Origin: PSRF01 sp051000815
Lineage (GTDB): Bacteria > Acidobacteriota > Blastocatellia > Pyrinomonadales > Pyrinomonadaceae
Direction: 5' to 3'
DNA: 64,000 nt
Assembly (NCBI GenBank): GCA_051000815.1
Contig: JBPCNX010000006.1
Span: 61,947 to 125,946 of the forward strand
Below, piece after piece: positions 15,882-23,811 of the stretch (the first letter of the stretch is position 1; each line of letters opens with the position of its first letter). Position numbers and translations under genes: made by a program. The notes below the pieces were generated by a model, which saw only the letters and a program-made list of their open reading frames with translations, was not told the DNA's origin and ran no database searches.

Positions 15882-17921
15882 ATGCCAGACTACTCTGCTC
15901 CTGGAGTTTACGTTGAAGAGACTCCTTTCCGATCGCGGTCGATCGAAGGGGTGAGCACAAGCACCGCTGGTTTTATTGGTCCCACTCGGTACGGCCCGGT
16001 AGACATCGTCCCTGAACTAATCACCAGTCTTACAGAGTTTGAACGCATCTACGGCAATGGGCAGCGACTGGAGTTTGAAGGTCGAGGGCAAAGTAACAAC
16101 TATTTGTGGCATGCCACGCGCGCCTTCTTTAATGAAGGAGGCAAGAGGCTCTACGTGGGACGAATATTCCGTCCTCTGGCGGATTTATCTGCATGGGGTA
16201 CGTTAGAGCAGGAAACTATCTATCAAAGCCCGAGTGAAAGCATTCGCGAGGATAATGCGTCCAAAGTTGGCGAACTCTATATCGACGGCCACTCTCGGGC
16301 GTGGATAAACGCTGATGCAGCCGGCCAGGAGAATATTAAGTCTATCCTGATCCGTTCCCGTTTTCCTGGCGCGGCCGGAAATATCGTTGTCAGGATTACG
16401 ATCAAGCTTCATGAGAACCTCCTGGCTGGAGAGACTGGAACTCTGACAGCCGCCGGCCTGCGCGACCATGACACCGTTTGGATCAGCGGCACTGCAGCCG
16501 GAAGCGAAGTTGGCGGTCGCTTCTACCGAGCTCTCTTTGACAGCCAGGAAGAGACCTGGCTCTTTGCCGAGAACGCGATTGTCAGCGGCGACGAATTGCG
16601 ACTGAATGTTCCTGTCTCATCTAATTTCAAGCCATTGTACCGAACCGCAGGCGACAACAATTGCCAACTGCGTGTCGTGACAATTACGGTATCCGTTGCA
16701 TCTGCCGATGGCGGAACGTACGTGTGGGATGGCATCGCACCAGATCCCCACCCCAGTGGCGATGGCGTGCGTACGCTCCGTGATAGCTTCGCTCAAAATC
16801 CGAATAACTCGACCAAGGCGCGCGTTGTTCCAATCGCAATTCTGCTCGGTGAAGACATGGTGACGGGCGTGGGGGTAGTCAAGACGATCATCACCGGCTT
16901 CGGTTCCGGGCCAAAGGCTGATACCGACGACTTTGATGGATGCAATTGGTTGAACGACGATGTCTTCAGTATTGAGCGTCTTCTGGAATTGAGTGGTGGC
17001 AACGACGGACAACTTCCCGGAGCTCTCGAGTATGTTGGCAGGGCAAGCGAACAGGATCACCTTGCCTCTGGTTTGGCGGCTTTGGAGCTTGTAGAAGATG
17101 TGTCGATTGTTGCTACGCCGGGTGCGACGGCCGACTATCAGAACTACAAGGAATCTGCGAATGCGATCGTTGGCGCTTCGGTAGCGCACGCCGAGCGCCT
17201 GCGTTTTCGCATCGCCCTCGTGGATTCGGGCGACAATCAAACGATTCCCGAAGTTCGAGCAATGCGTGGTTTGATCGATTCGCCGTGCGCGGCATTTTAC
17301 TATCCCTGGATCAGAATCGTTGATCCCATCACGGAAACAGAGATTGAGCTGCCGCCCAGTGGTTTTGTCGCGGGGATTTACGCGCGAGTCGCGCGAGTCG
17401 ATGCCGAGGGCGGTGTTGCGAAATCACCGGCCAACGAAGCGGTGCATGGAGCAGCTGGCCTTCAGCTCATCTTAAAAAAAGAACAACAGGAAATTCTTAA
17501 CAGGGAAGGAATTAACTGTTTGCGGTTTTTTGAGGGCCGGGGTTTTCTTGTTTGGGGTGCGCGCACGACGAGTTCCGATCCCGAATGGAAGTACGTCAGC
17601 ATGCGGCGCCATATTGCTTATCTCGAACGTTCAATCGAAAAGGGCCTTCAATGGGCTGTGTTCGAACCTAACGGCGAACCGCTTTGGGCAAACGTGCGTC
17701 GCGCGATTGAAGACTTTCTGTTGCTGGAATGGAGGTCCGGATCGTTGGTGGGACATAAGCCGGAAACTGCTTTCTTCGTTAAATGCGATCGCTCAACAAT
17801 GACGCAGGATGATCTTGATAACGGTCGCCTCGTCTGTGTGGTCGGCGTGGCGTTCGTAAAGCCAGCTGAGTTTGTGATCTTTCGCATTGGGCAGTGGACA
17901 AGTAGCAGGAAAGATCCATAG
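15882..17921 (+). CDS. contractile phage tail sheath family protein (orphan)
   Basis: A 679-residue sheath protein of the kind that wraps the tube of contractile phage tails, tailocins and extracellular injection systems. The N-terminus is diagnostic: MPDYSAPGVYVEE-PFRSRSIEGVSTSTAGFIG, then GP-D-VPELITSLTEFERIYG and AFFNEGGKRLYVGR. The C-terminal assembly domain has RFFEGRGFLVWGARTTSSDPEWKYVS, RRHIAYLERSIEKGLQWAVFEPN, LWANVRRAIEDFLL and the FVKCDRSTMTQDDLDNGRL strand. The middle (about 140-320) is an inserted domain. No tube, baseplate, spike or ATPase gene is nearby, so the gene is isolated and may be a remnant or an unlinked component. Confidence 0.92.
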   Translation: MPDYSAPGVYVEETPFRSRSIEGVSTSTAGFIGPTRYGPVDIVPELITSLTEFERIYGNGQRLEFEGRGQSNNYLWHATRAFFNEGGKRLYVGRIFRPLADLSAWGTLEQETIYQSPSESIREDNASKVGELYIDGHSRAWINADAAGQENIKSILIRSRFPGAAGNIVVRITIKLHENLLAGETGTLTAAGLRDHDTVWISGTAAGSEVGGRFYRALFDSQEETWLFAENAIVSGDELRLNVPVSSNFKPLYRTAGDNNCQLRVVTITVSVASADGGTYVWDGIAPDPHPSGDGVRTLRDSFAQNPNNSTKARVVPIAILLGEDMVTGVGVVKTIITGFGSGPKADTDDFDGCNWLNDDVFSIERLLELSGGNDGQLPGALEYVGRASEQDHLASGLAALELVEDVSIVATPGATADYQNYKESANAIVGASVAHAERLRFRIALVDSGDNQTIPEVRAMRGLIDSPCAAFYYPWIRIVDPITETEIELPPSGFVAGIYARVARVDAEGGVAKSPANEAVHGAAGLQLILKKEQQEILNREGINCLRFFEGRGFLVWGARTTSSDPEWKYVSMRRHIAYLERSIEKGLQWAVFEPNGEPLWANVRRAIEDFLLLEWRSGSLVGHKPETAFFVKCDRSTMTQDDLDNGRLVCVVGVAFVKPAEFVIFRIGQWTSSRKDP

Positions 17922-18088
17922 CGCAGCGCCAGCTGATTGTAGGTCATCAGAGAGGGTTTCTGCATTTACTCGGCAGCGTCGCTCTTCAGTAATCTGCAGC
18001 AAAGACACGATCGTGCGTGACGTTCGAGTCAAAGCAGCACTTTGCTTACAATGTCGGCACTAAGAATTCTGCCTTCGAATTGGGATTG

Positions 18089-19954
18089 TCACTTTCTCTT
18101 CGCGCGAACCTCCACCGTTACCGCCGCCGTAGAGCTCGCAGTCAGGCACCCTTCGGGAGCGCAAATCGTATACACAAAGGTGTCGATTCCCTTGAACGTA
18201 CCCTCGGGCACGTAGGTTAGCGTGCCATTGCCATTATTTATGACTGTTCCGTGGGTCGCGGCGCCCACCGAGGTAATCGTCAGCTGATCCCCATCCGGAT
18301 CAGAATCATTAGCCAATACATTGATGGTGACCGCGGTTCGTTGTGGCGTTACGGCAAAATCGTTATTTGCCTGAGGTGGCAAGGCCTCGAGTACTGCCGC
18401 CAGCGCATCGATCCTACCCCAGCCGAATGTGTTGTTCGGAATCGCAGTCGGTGAATCCAGCCCACAGCCTTCAGTAGTTGTTTTGGGCACCGCCGTTTGC
18501 TCGATGATGTCTTCAAGACGATTGATTAGTCCGGCCAGTTTCGGATTGGCAGAAATCAAAAGGGCGACCAGACCAGCGACGTGTGGCCCTGCCATGCTGG
18601 TCCCGCTCAGACTTCCATAACTTCCGTCGCGCAACGCCGAGCGGATGCTTACACCAGGGGCGGAAATGTTGGGCTTTATCATGCCCGTGGGTGCGGCTGG
18701 GTCACCAAGCACTGAGCCCCGACTGCTGAACTCGGCGATTGCGTCTGTGGTGTAATTTGTCGCGCCCACTGTGAATGCCTCAGGGTAGCGAGCCAACGGA
18801 TGGTAGATGGTATTGCAAAGGAAAATTGGTCCTTCCCCTCCATCATTTCCGGCTGACACAGCGTAGAAGATTCCTGCGGACCGGCTGGCGCGTAGCGTGT
18901 CCTGCAGTGCCGGCGGCGGACATCCTTCAACGCAGCCCCACGAATTATTAATCACGTGCGGAGACTTTGCGGGATCCGGGTTCTGACCATTGATGTCGGT
19001 CGGCGCGAGGAACCATTGCATGCATTCCAGGTACATTGGGATCACCCCGGCGCCGTTATTCATATTGCGGCAAGCGATCCATTGAGCTTCTGGCGCCATG
19101 CCGATGCGATTGCTGCCACCATCATCGCCAACCATTGTCCCGACTGTATGTGTCCCGTGGCCGCCGCCCAGGATCTCGTCGTCGTCACAAGGTTCAACTG
19201 TATCCGGGCCGCAGGGAGTGTTGGGATTGTGAATCGCATCGTGCCAGTTGTAACTGTGGTTAGCAGTTTGGGTCGCTTCGTTCCAACCGCGATACTGTTT
19301 CTTTAGCGCCGCGTGCCGCCATGCAACCCCCGTGTCCGATCCGGCGACTACCACTCCTCGGCCCAGGACTCCCAGGGCCCATACGTCATCGGCGTTCACT
19401 TTGAGCAGACCAGGTTCGGGTGCAGGATCGGCGGCGAGCAGGGAATTCGGATTTTCCGTGGGTCTTGCCTGCGGTGGCAGACTCAGTGAACCGCCGCCAC
19501 TCGCGTAGATGTAACCAACCTCGGGACGCAATGCCAGGGCTTGCACGACAGCTAGATCGCCTTTCGCCCAAATAGCGTTTGTAACCCAAAAACTCCGAAA
19601 TTCAGCGCCGAATGTCTGCAAGGTTTGCTTCACCGCGGGTTGCGTCGCCTGAGCCACCTCCGTCAGTTGCCTGTACACATATTCGCCTTTTGCTTCCTTT
19701 GAGAGGAGCACATCCGCTCCGCTAAGATCGGCCTGGTTGTCCATGTAAATCAGAAACTCAGTTTGACCGGCTGAAGCTTTGCTGAGAACGCTGGCATCGA
19801 CTTTACTTTGCCAGGATTCCGTAACGCTTGCGCTTTCATTCCCGATAGGTGAATCCCCAGCGGCGGAGGGAGAGGTATACGTGAGAGAGGTCATCACGAG
19901 AATTGAAAACACACCCAGGCCGAGTCCGAGGATGCGAAGTTTTGACGGTTTCAT
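18089..19954 (-). CDS. secreted S8 (subtilisin-like) serine protease with C-terminal Ig-like domain
   Basis: A 621-residue exported endopeptidase. A signal segment (ILGLGLGVFSILVMTSL) is followed by an inhibitor-like propeptide to about residue 185. The catalytic triad is Asp207 (AGSDTGV), His266 (GGHGTHTVGT) and Ser453 (LSGTSMAGPHVAG), with the oxyanion Asn337 in INNSWG. Residues about 535-610 form a cadherin-like/Ig module (VTINVLANDSDPDGDQLTIT, GTVINNGNGTLTYVP, DTFVYTI). GGAGGG precedes the ATG. It probably degrades external protein. It is intact and convergent with the sheath gene. Confidence 0.93.
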   Translation of the reverse strand: MKPSKLRILGLGLGVFSILVMTSLTYTSPSAAGDSPIGNESASVTESWQSKVDASVLSKASAGQTEFLIYMDNQADLSGADVLLSKEAKGEYVYRQLTEVAQATQPAVKQTLQTFGAEFRSFWVTNAIWAKGDLAVVQALALRPEVGYIYASGGGSLSLPPQARPTENPNSLLAADPAPEPGLLKVNADDVWALGVLGRGVVVAGSDTGVAWRHAALKKQYRGWNEATQTANHSYNWHDAIHNPNTPCGPDTVEPCDDDEILGGGHGTHTVGTMVGDDGGSNRIGMAPEAQWIACRNMNNGAGVIPMYLECMQWFLAPTDINGQNPDPAKSPHVINNSWGCVEGCPPPALQDTLRASRSAGIFYAVSAGNDGGEGPIFLCNTIYHPLARYPEAFTVGATNYTTDAIAEFSSRGSVLGDPAAPTGMIKPNISAPGVSIRSALRDGSYGSLSGTSMAGPHVAGLVALLISANPKLAGLINRLEDIIEQTAVPKTTTEGCGLDSPTAIPNNTFGWGRIDALAAVLEALPPQANNDFAVTPQRTAVTINVLANDSDPDGDQLTITSVGAATHGTVINNGNGTLTYVPEGTFKGIDTFVYTICAPEGCLTASSTAAVTVEVRAKRK

Positions 19955-20560
19955 TTGATCCCTCCATTTAGCAAAACGCGAAAACGCGTGAGCAAAAGAC
20001 CAGATCCAGGCACAGTCTTCCTACCAGGCTGCGGCCCGGATGCTCGGCAACGTCACTAATTGCCGTTGGCAGGTCGCCCGCCGAGCAACTCGTTATCGTC
20101 CAACAGTTCCACCATACTCAGGAGGACTTGAGAAATTCTTGAGGGATTCTTGAGCGCGTCTTGGCGGGGCGCACGGGAGGGCGCAGTTTAGGGCACTCAA
20201 TGTCGGAACCCCGACCAAGTCGGGGTAGCGATCGGGTCATTGATGCAGAATTCAAGCGCCTTCAGCGAAAGCTGTTCTGTCGTCCACTTCGTGGGTATAA
20301 ACAATCTTGGTGTGCTAATAAGTCTTCGGTTTGACTGTCTGAAAAGAGAGCGCAGATCTACGCGTGTATTCGCGAGTCCGCTAGCAATTTGGCATACAAC
20401 CAGATTCCCTCAAGACTGAATCTTATTATTCGGATGATTCAATGCGAGCTCACCCGACACCCGTACGTATGACATCTAAAAATGTGTCGATTTGAGAGAA
20501 CGAGATTATTAGTTGTAAACCGTTCCTGGTGGTTCGGACTGATCATAAGGAGTTTGTTAC
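19955..20560. other. gene-free region with repeat copy (about 600 bases)
   Basis: It separates the divergent protease and phosphatase genes. It contains one copy of the CACTCAATGTC repeat (20194-20237). A structured stretch at about 20030-20100 has GCTCGGC/GCCGAGC arms, but I recognise no riboswitch. Direct promoter calls were not possible. Confidence 0.5.
20194..20237. repeat. dispersed CACTCAATGTC repeat, copy 1
   Basis: CACTCAATGTCGGAACCCCG, then ACCAAGTCGGGGTAGCGA and TCGGGT. It contains the palindrome CCCCGACCAAGTCGGGG. The same sequence appears, in opposite orientations, in the two arms at 21586-21735. Confidence 0.75.
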
Positions 20561-21157
20561 ATGCATTTAATTAGAAGAAACCATCGCCTCAGCATCCTCA
20601 CCATATTAGCTCTGATACTCACCCTTTCCGCTGTCTCCAGGGGAAAGGACAATGAGCATTTTCCGACCGTTAAGATCAAGAATTTTGGGCAGATGACTGA
20701 ACAGTTTTATCGTGGCGCTCAGCCGAAGCAAGGCGACTATGGCTCGCTGGCAGCCCTCGGGATCAGGACAGTGATTGACCTGCAAGACGATCCCAAATCC
20801 TACGAGAAGGCGGCGGTTGAAGGGGCAGGGATGCGCTACGTAAACATCCCGATGGATGACAAGTCGTATCCAAAGTCAGAGCAGATCGAAGCCTTCTTGA
20901 AACTGGTGGACAACCCTGAGACAGGTAAGTTCTATGTTCATTGTGCTGGGGGGCGACATCGTACCGGCGTTATGGGTGCGGTCTATCGCTTCACGCATGA
21001 TCATTGGAACTACGACCAGGTTTATGCCGAGATGAAGCAGTATGACTTCTACAGCAGGTGGGGACATGGACCGATGAAACAGTTCGTCCAGGATTACTGG
21101 CAGCAACACCAGCAACAGGCTGGCGCTCCAGCAACTGCAGCAACGGCCGCGCGATAA
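20561..21157 (+). CDS. exported dual-specificity/tyrosine phosphatase-like protein
   Basis: A 198-residue protein with a signal segment (ILTILALILTLSAVSRG). The phosphatase loop VHCAGGRHRTG carries nucleophile Cys128 and Arg134, matching the Cx5R signature of fused DSP/PTPase-like proteins. Upstream it has FYRGAQP and the LGIRTVIDLQDD motif, and Asp99/Asp100 (PMDD) are candidates for the general acid. The substrate (protein or inositol phosphate) is unknown. AAGGAG precedes ATG 20561. A strong terminator follows 22 bases after the stop, so the gene is monocistronic. Confidence 0.88.
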   Translation: MHLIRRNHRLSILTILALILTLSAVSRGKDNEHFPTVKIKNFGQMTEQFYRGAQPKQGDYGSLAALGIRTVIDLQDDPKSYEKAAVEGAGMRYVNIPMDDKSYPKSEQIEAFLKLVDNPETGKFYVHCAGGRHRTGVMGAVYRFTHDHWNYDQVYAEMKQYDFYSRWGHGPMKQFVQDYWQQHQQQAGAPATAATAAR

Positions 21158-21178
21158 GCAACTTTTTCGATATCTCTA

Positions 21179-21212
21179 AGGCCGTCCAATAGTGGGCGGC
21201 CTTTTGTTTTAT
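21179..21212 (+). terminator. rho-independent terminator of the phosphatase gene
   Basis: Stem AGGCCGTCC/GGGCGGCCT around AATAGT, followed by TTTTGTTTT. Confidence 0.85.
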
Positions 21213-21846
21213 GACTCGAGACAGCCCCCGCGCCTTTAGTAGTGAAGCACCACCGCTGCGTTTGCTCAATGCAAGGTCTATTATCGGGGGCAACTTAGAT
21301 ATTGCGCAGGATTCCAACGCGATAAGCAACCCCAGGCAAACAACAATTGAGAGAATGATCAGCAAGGCTTTTTGAAGGAACCTTACGTAGTCGACGCGCC
21401 GCCTTCTTCGTCTTATTGAGATGTGAGTTCGCACAGAATCTCCTCCGAAAGAATGAGAAGTTTTGGGCGATGTTTTGCTTGCGTTGGGCGTGAGCGGCAA
21501 GCACGATTCTTATAACACTATTTCGTCCATCAGGGTAGCGCAGTGAGGCGCTAGAACTGATGCAGTTTGGGTCGAGAGGATCTTTACCACTCAATATCAG
21601 AACCGAGCGCGGTAGCGACCGGGTTCGTAGCGGAGCATTTCAAGTGGTAAGAAACCCGGATTGTTGTTAGTTAACCGTCCCGCGAATGGACCCGGTCGCT
21701 ACCCCGACTTGGTCGGGGTTCTGACATTGAGTGGTACCTTACCGCGAGCACTTGACGCTTGATAATATGTTATCGGGTTGGCTGCTGTTTCTAAAGCCGA
21801 AACATGACGCCTACGATCGGACAAAAGCCGCGAAGATAAAGCCTCA
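21213..21846. other. intergenic region with inverted repeat (about 630 bases)
   Basis: No convincing gene. It holds the 150-bp inverted repeat at 21586-21735. A minus-strand frame ending inside the phosphatase gene was examined and rejected. Confidence 0.5.
21586..21735. repeat. inverted pair of the CACTCAATGTC repeat (copies 2 and 3)
   Basis: Left arm 21586-21624 starts ACCACTCAATATCAGAACCG and ends GCGACCGGGT. Right arm 21690-21735 starts ACCCGGTCGCTACCCCGAC and ends TTGAGTGGT. The arms are imperfect reverse complements separated by 65 bases, and the right arm retains the CCCCGACTTGGTCGGGG palindrome of copy 1 at 20194. Confidence 0.8.
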
Positions 21847-22308
21847 TTGATCGAATATAGGGAACCTTCTGAAAAAGACCTTGAAGTGAAACCGACCGAA
21901 GAGCGGGCGGGATCATCTTTTTTGATAAAACTGTTCGGGGTATTCGCGTTTCTGTTCGGCCTGCCTTATTTAATCCAGGGAGTGTCGGCGCTGATAATGT
22001 TTTCCGCGCGATATGGCCTCTTCTTATTTCATTTTCGACTAGTGATTATCATCCTCGACCTGCTCGTCGGCTTGGCCTCGATTGTTATCGGGGCCGGATT
22101 GTTCTTTCGTAAAGAGTGGGCAAGAAAAGCGTGGCTGGCATTCTTGATCGTCCTATTGCTAGTACATTTCCATATGACAATAATCCAAATCCTTGCCGAC
22201 TTCTCCGATATGACCGCGCTGTACAAATGGATAGGAGTAGTTGTAGTGGTTTCCCTTATCTCGTGGGCGTATCTAACCAAAGCACGTATCAAAGCTCGCT
22301 TCAATTAG
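21847..22308 (+). CDS. four-helix integral membrane protein of unknown function (153 aa)
   Basis: Four hydrophobic segments are clear: about residues 25-50 (LIKLFGVFAFLFGLPYLI), 60-85, 92-112 (AWLAFLIVLLLVHFHM) and 125-145 (WIGVVVVVSLISWAYL). Short charged loops separate them. The first codon appears to be TTG at 21847, with no strong ribosome site, so the true start could differ slightly. No named family is recognised. The J-domain gene follows about 160 bases later. Confidence 0.65.
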   Translation: MIEYREPSEKDLEVKPTEERAGSSFLIKLFGVFAFLFGLPYLIQGVSALIMFSARYGLFLFHFRLVIIILDLLVGLASIVIGAGLFFRKEWARKAWLAFLIVLLLVHFHMTIIQILADFSDMTALYKWIGVVVVVSLISWAYLTKARIKARFN

Positions 22309-22469
22309 GCGATCAGATTTGTCACTCACAGCGAACTGGTGAGGAATGCGACGCTGTTCTAATGAAAGATGTTCGACACCAACCGCTAAGAAATTTCTCA
22401 ATAATGTCTCTGGGCCAGGTTGACGTAGCAAATCGAGCTGATTAGGATTTGTCAGCGGGTGTTCATCAT

Positions 22470-23030
22470 ATGCATGAAGAGAGAACGGAAGACTATTACG
22501 AAGTGCTGCAGGTAAGCCCGAGCGCCGAGCTGGAGACTATTAATCGTGTCTATCGGATGCTGGCCCAGCGGTACCATCCTGATAATCAGCAAACCGGAAA
22601 CGAGAGCCGCTTCCGCATGATTCTCGAGGCCTACACTATCCTAAGTGATCCGGAAAAGCGGGCGCGATATGACGTTGGGCACCAGCAGCAGCGGCAGGAT
22701 CGCTGGCGGCTGGTGGCAAGCGGTGCGCAGGCTGAAAACGACTTCGAGATGGAGCAGATTGTGCGGCTCACCGTGCTCGAAGCGCTCTACGCCAAGCGGC
22801 GCTTAGAGCCGACGCTCCCCGGAATCCCTTTTCGGGAGTTCGAGGCACTCACAAGCAGGCCGAGGGAACACCTCGAGTTCACTGTCTGGTTCCTCCTGCA
22901 GAAGAAGTTCGTGGAGTACGACGATAAATCACGCCTGCATTTGACGGTCGAAGGAGCTGAATACTTGGAGCAGAGCTACCGCTCTAATCTGCAGCAGAAA
23001 CGGCTGCCCGCCTCTAGCGACGACCGCTGA
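22470..23030 (+). CDS. J-domain (DnaJ-like) protein with C-terminal winged-helix-like region
   Basis: 186 residues from ATG 22470. The J-domain spans about residues 5-70: DYYEVLQVSPSAELETINRV, then the HPD motif in RYHPDNQQTG, and AYTILSDPEKRARYDVG. The HPD triad would stimulate DnaK ATP hydrolysis. The C-terminal half lacks Cys repeats and the Gly/Phe linker of DnaJ, and has EFTVWFLLQKKFVEYDD and HLTVEGAEYLEQ, which looks like a winged-helix fold. This makes it a specialised co-chaperone rather than DnaJ. No dnaK is nearby. Confidence 0.85.
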   Translation: MHEERTEDYYEVLQVSPSAELETINRVYRMLAQRYHPDNQQTGNESRFRMILEAYTILSDPEKRARYDVGHQQQRQDRWRLVASGAQAENDFEMEQIVRLTVLEALYAKRRLEPTLPGIPFREFEALTSRPREHLEFTVWFLLQKKFVEYDDKSRLHLTVEGAEYLEQSYRSNLQQKRLPASSDDR

Positions 23031-23045
23031 GCCTTCATCTTTTTA

Positions 23046-23318
23046 CTAGAGCAAGCCTCGCAACCGTTCTTTCATGACGGCCTCCTTCGGATTCTTAGCA
23101 CCGCCGTGCAGCCAGGTGTGAAGTCTCTGCACTGTCAACGTATGCGTCACTGACGAACGAATCTCAACTTCCAGCTTGCCCATCACCCCCGGCTCGCAGT
23201 CGTGCTCTTTGAATGCGCGCAAAGCTAACGCCGCGGCCTCGTACAGACTCGAGGCTTCCAGCTCAACTGTGTGTCTAATTCCTGAAGTATCAAGGTAGGA
23301 GACTACGCAAGAGGCCAT
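23046..23318 (-). CDS. conserved small hypothetical protein (90 aa); decayed paralogue at 30961-31145
   Basis: Start MASCVV at 23316-23318. The protein has SCVVSYLDTSGIRHTVELEA, SLYEAAALALRAF, HDCEPG, KLEVEIRSSVTHTLTV and a conserved C-terminus KNPKEAVMKERLRGLL. I know it as a widespread small protein of unknown function in acidobacteria and relatives. A frameshifted second copy at 30961-31145 preserves HDC-PG and SPKEAVIKERLRELL, which supports coding. It converges with the J-domain gene. Confidence 0.75.
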   Translation of the reverse strand: MASCVVSYLDTSGIRHTVELEASSLYEAAALALRAFKEHDCEPGVMGKLEVEIRSSVTHTLTVQRLHTWLHGGAKNPKEAVMKERLRGLL

Positions 23319-23432
23319 GTCGGCGGATGGTAGCAATTTTCGTTAATTTTCGGTAGGGCAACTTTTCTTGCTTAATTTTAGGGTTCGGCATTATGCTGCG
23401 TCCCCTTTGAAATCTAGGATGTAGTAAAAACG

Positions 23433-23564
23433 ATGTCGTCATTAGAAGATAAAATTCTTGAGGACTTGGCTAAAACTGGGTTCCCCAAGGAAGTCGTGAG
23501 CGCGAGTGTTATGCAGGAAAGAGACTGGTATGTAGTCCACAACTCCCTCAAACCCGATGAATAA
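23433..23564 (+). pseudogene. N-terminal remnant of a nuclease-like (PD-D/ExK-type) protein
   Basis: A 43-residue frame from ATG 23433: SSLEDKILEDLAKTGFPKEV, then ASVMQERDWYVVHNS and KPDE. This resembles the N-terminus of restriction-endonuclease-like proteins with a TGFPLE ... RGW-V-N-x-Y-D-E pattern, where an EIDI core should follow. Here a TAA ends it after 43 residues and the downstream DNA is not coding in any frame I can see. I treat it as a 5' fragment. The family assignment is by pattern memory only. Confidence 0.35.
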
Positions 23565-23811
23565 AGGTTTTGCAGTCCTCATACTCCATCGGCATTGGCA
23601 AAACCTGATATTGTGAGACTAGATGGGCTTATGTCTTTCGACTTAGCATCGAGAAAATGACCCTCCACAATCAACTGCAGCAAGTCGCGCTGCCTGTCGG
23701 TAATTGTGTAAGTTTCTACAGCCACCGTCGGAGCATACAACCGGTTGCTGAGAGAACGCGTGCGATTAGCAACACAACTAACAACAAAGAGCGCTGAGAG
23801 CTGGTGCGACT

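Noticed and set aside
16617..17240. 207-residue minus-strand frame inside the sheath gene
   Set aside because: It is a shadow of the tail sheath coding sequence; composition and lack of motifs argue against a gene.
15882..19954. Prophage or complete injection system
   Set aside because: Only a sheath gene is present; no other structural, lysis or replication genes are seen.
19955..20560. Riboswitch upstream of the subtilase or phosphatase gene
   Set aside because: A GCTCGGC/GCCGAGC stem is visible, but no conserved core of any riboswitch class that I know could be matched.
20991..21500. Minus-strand frame with a hydrophobic segment (FLQKALLIILSIVVCLGLLI)
   Set aside because: It runs antisense into the phosphatase gene and across its terminator, has no ribosome site, and the part after the helix is not protein-like.
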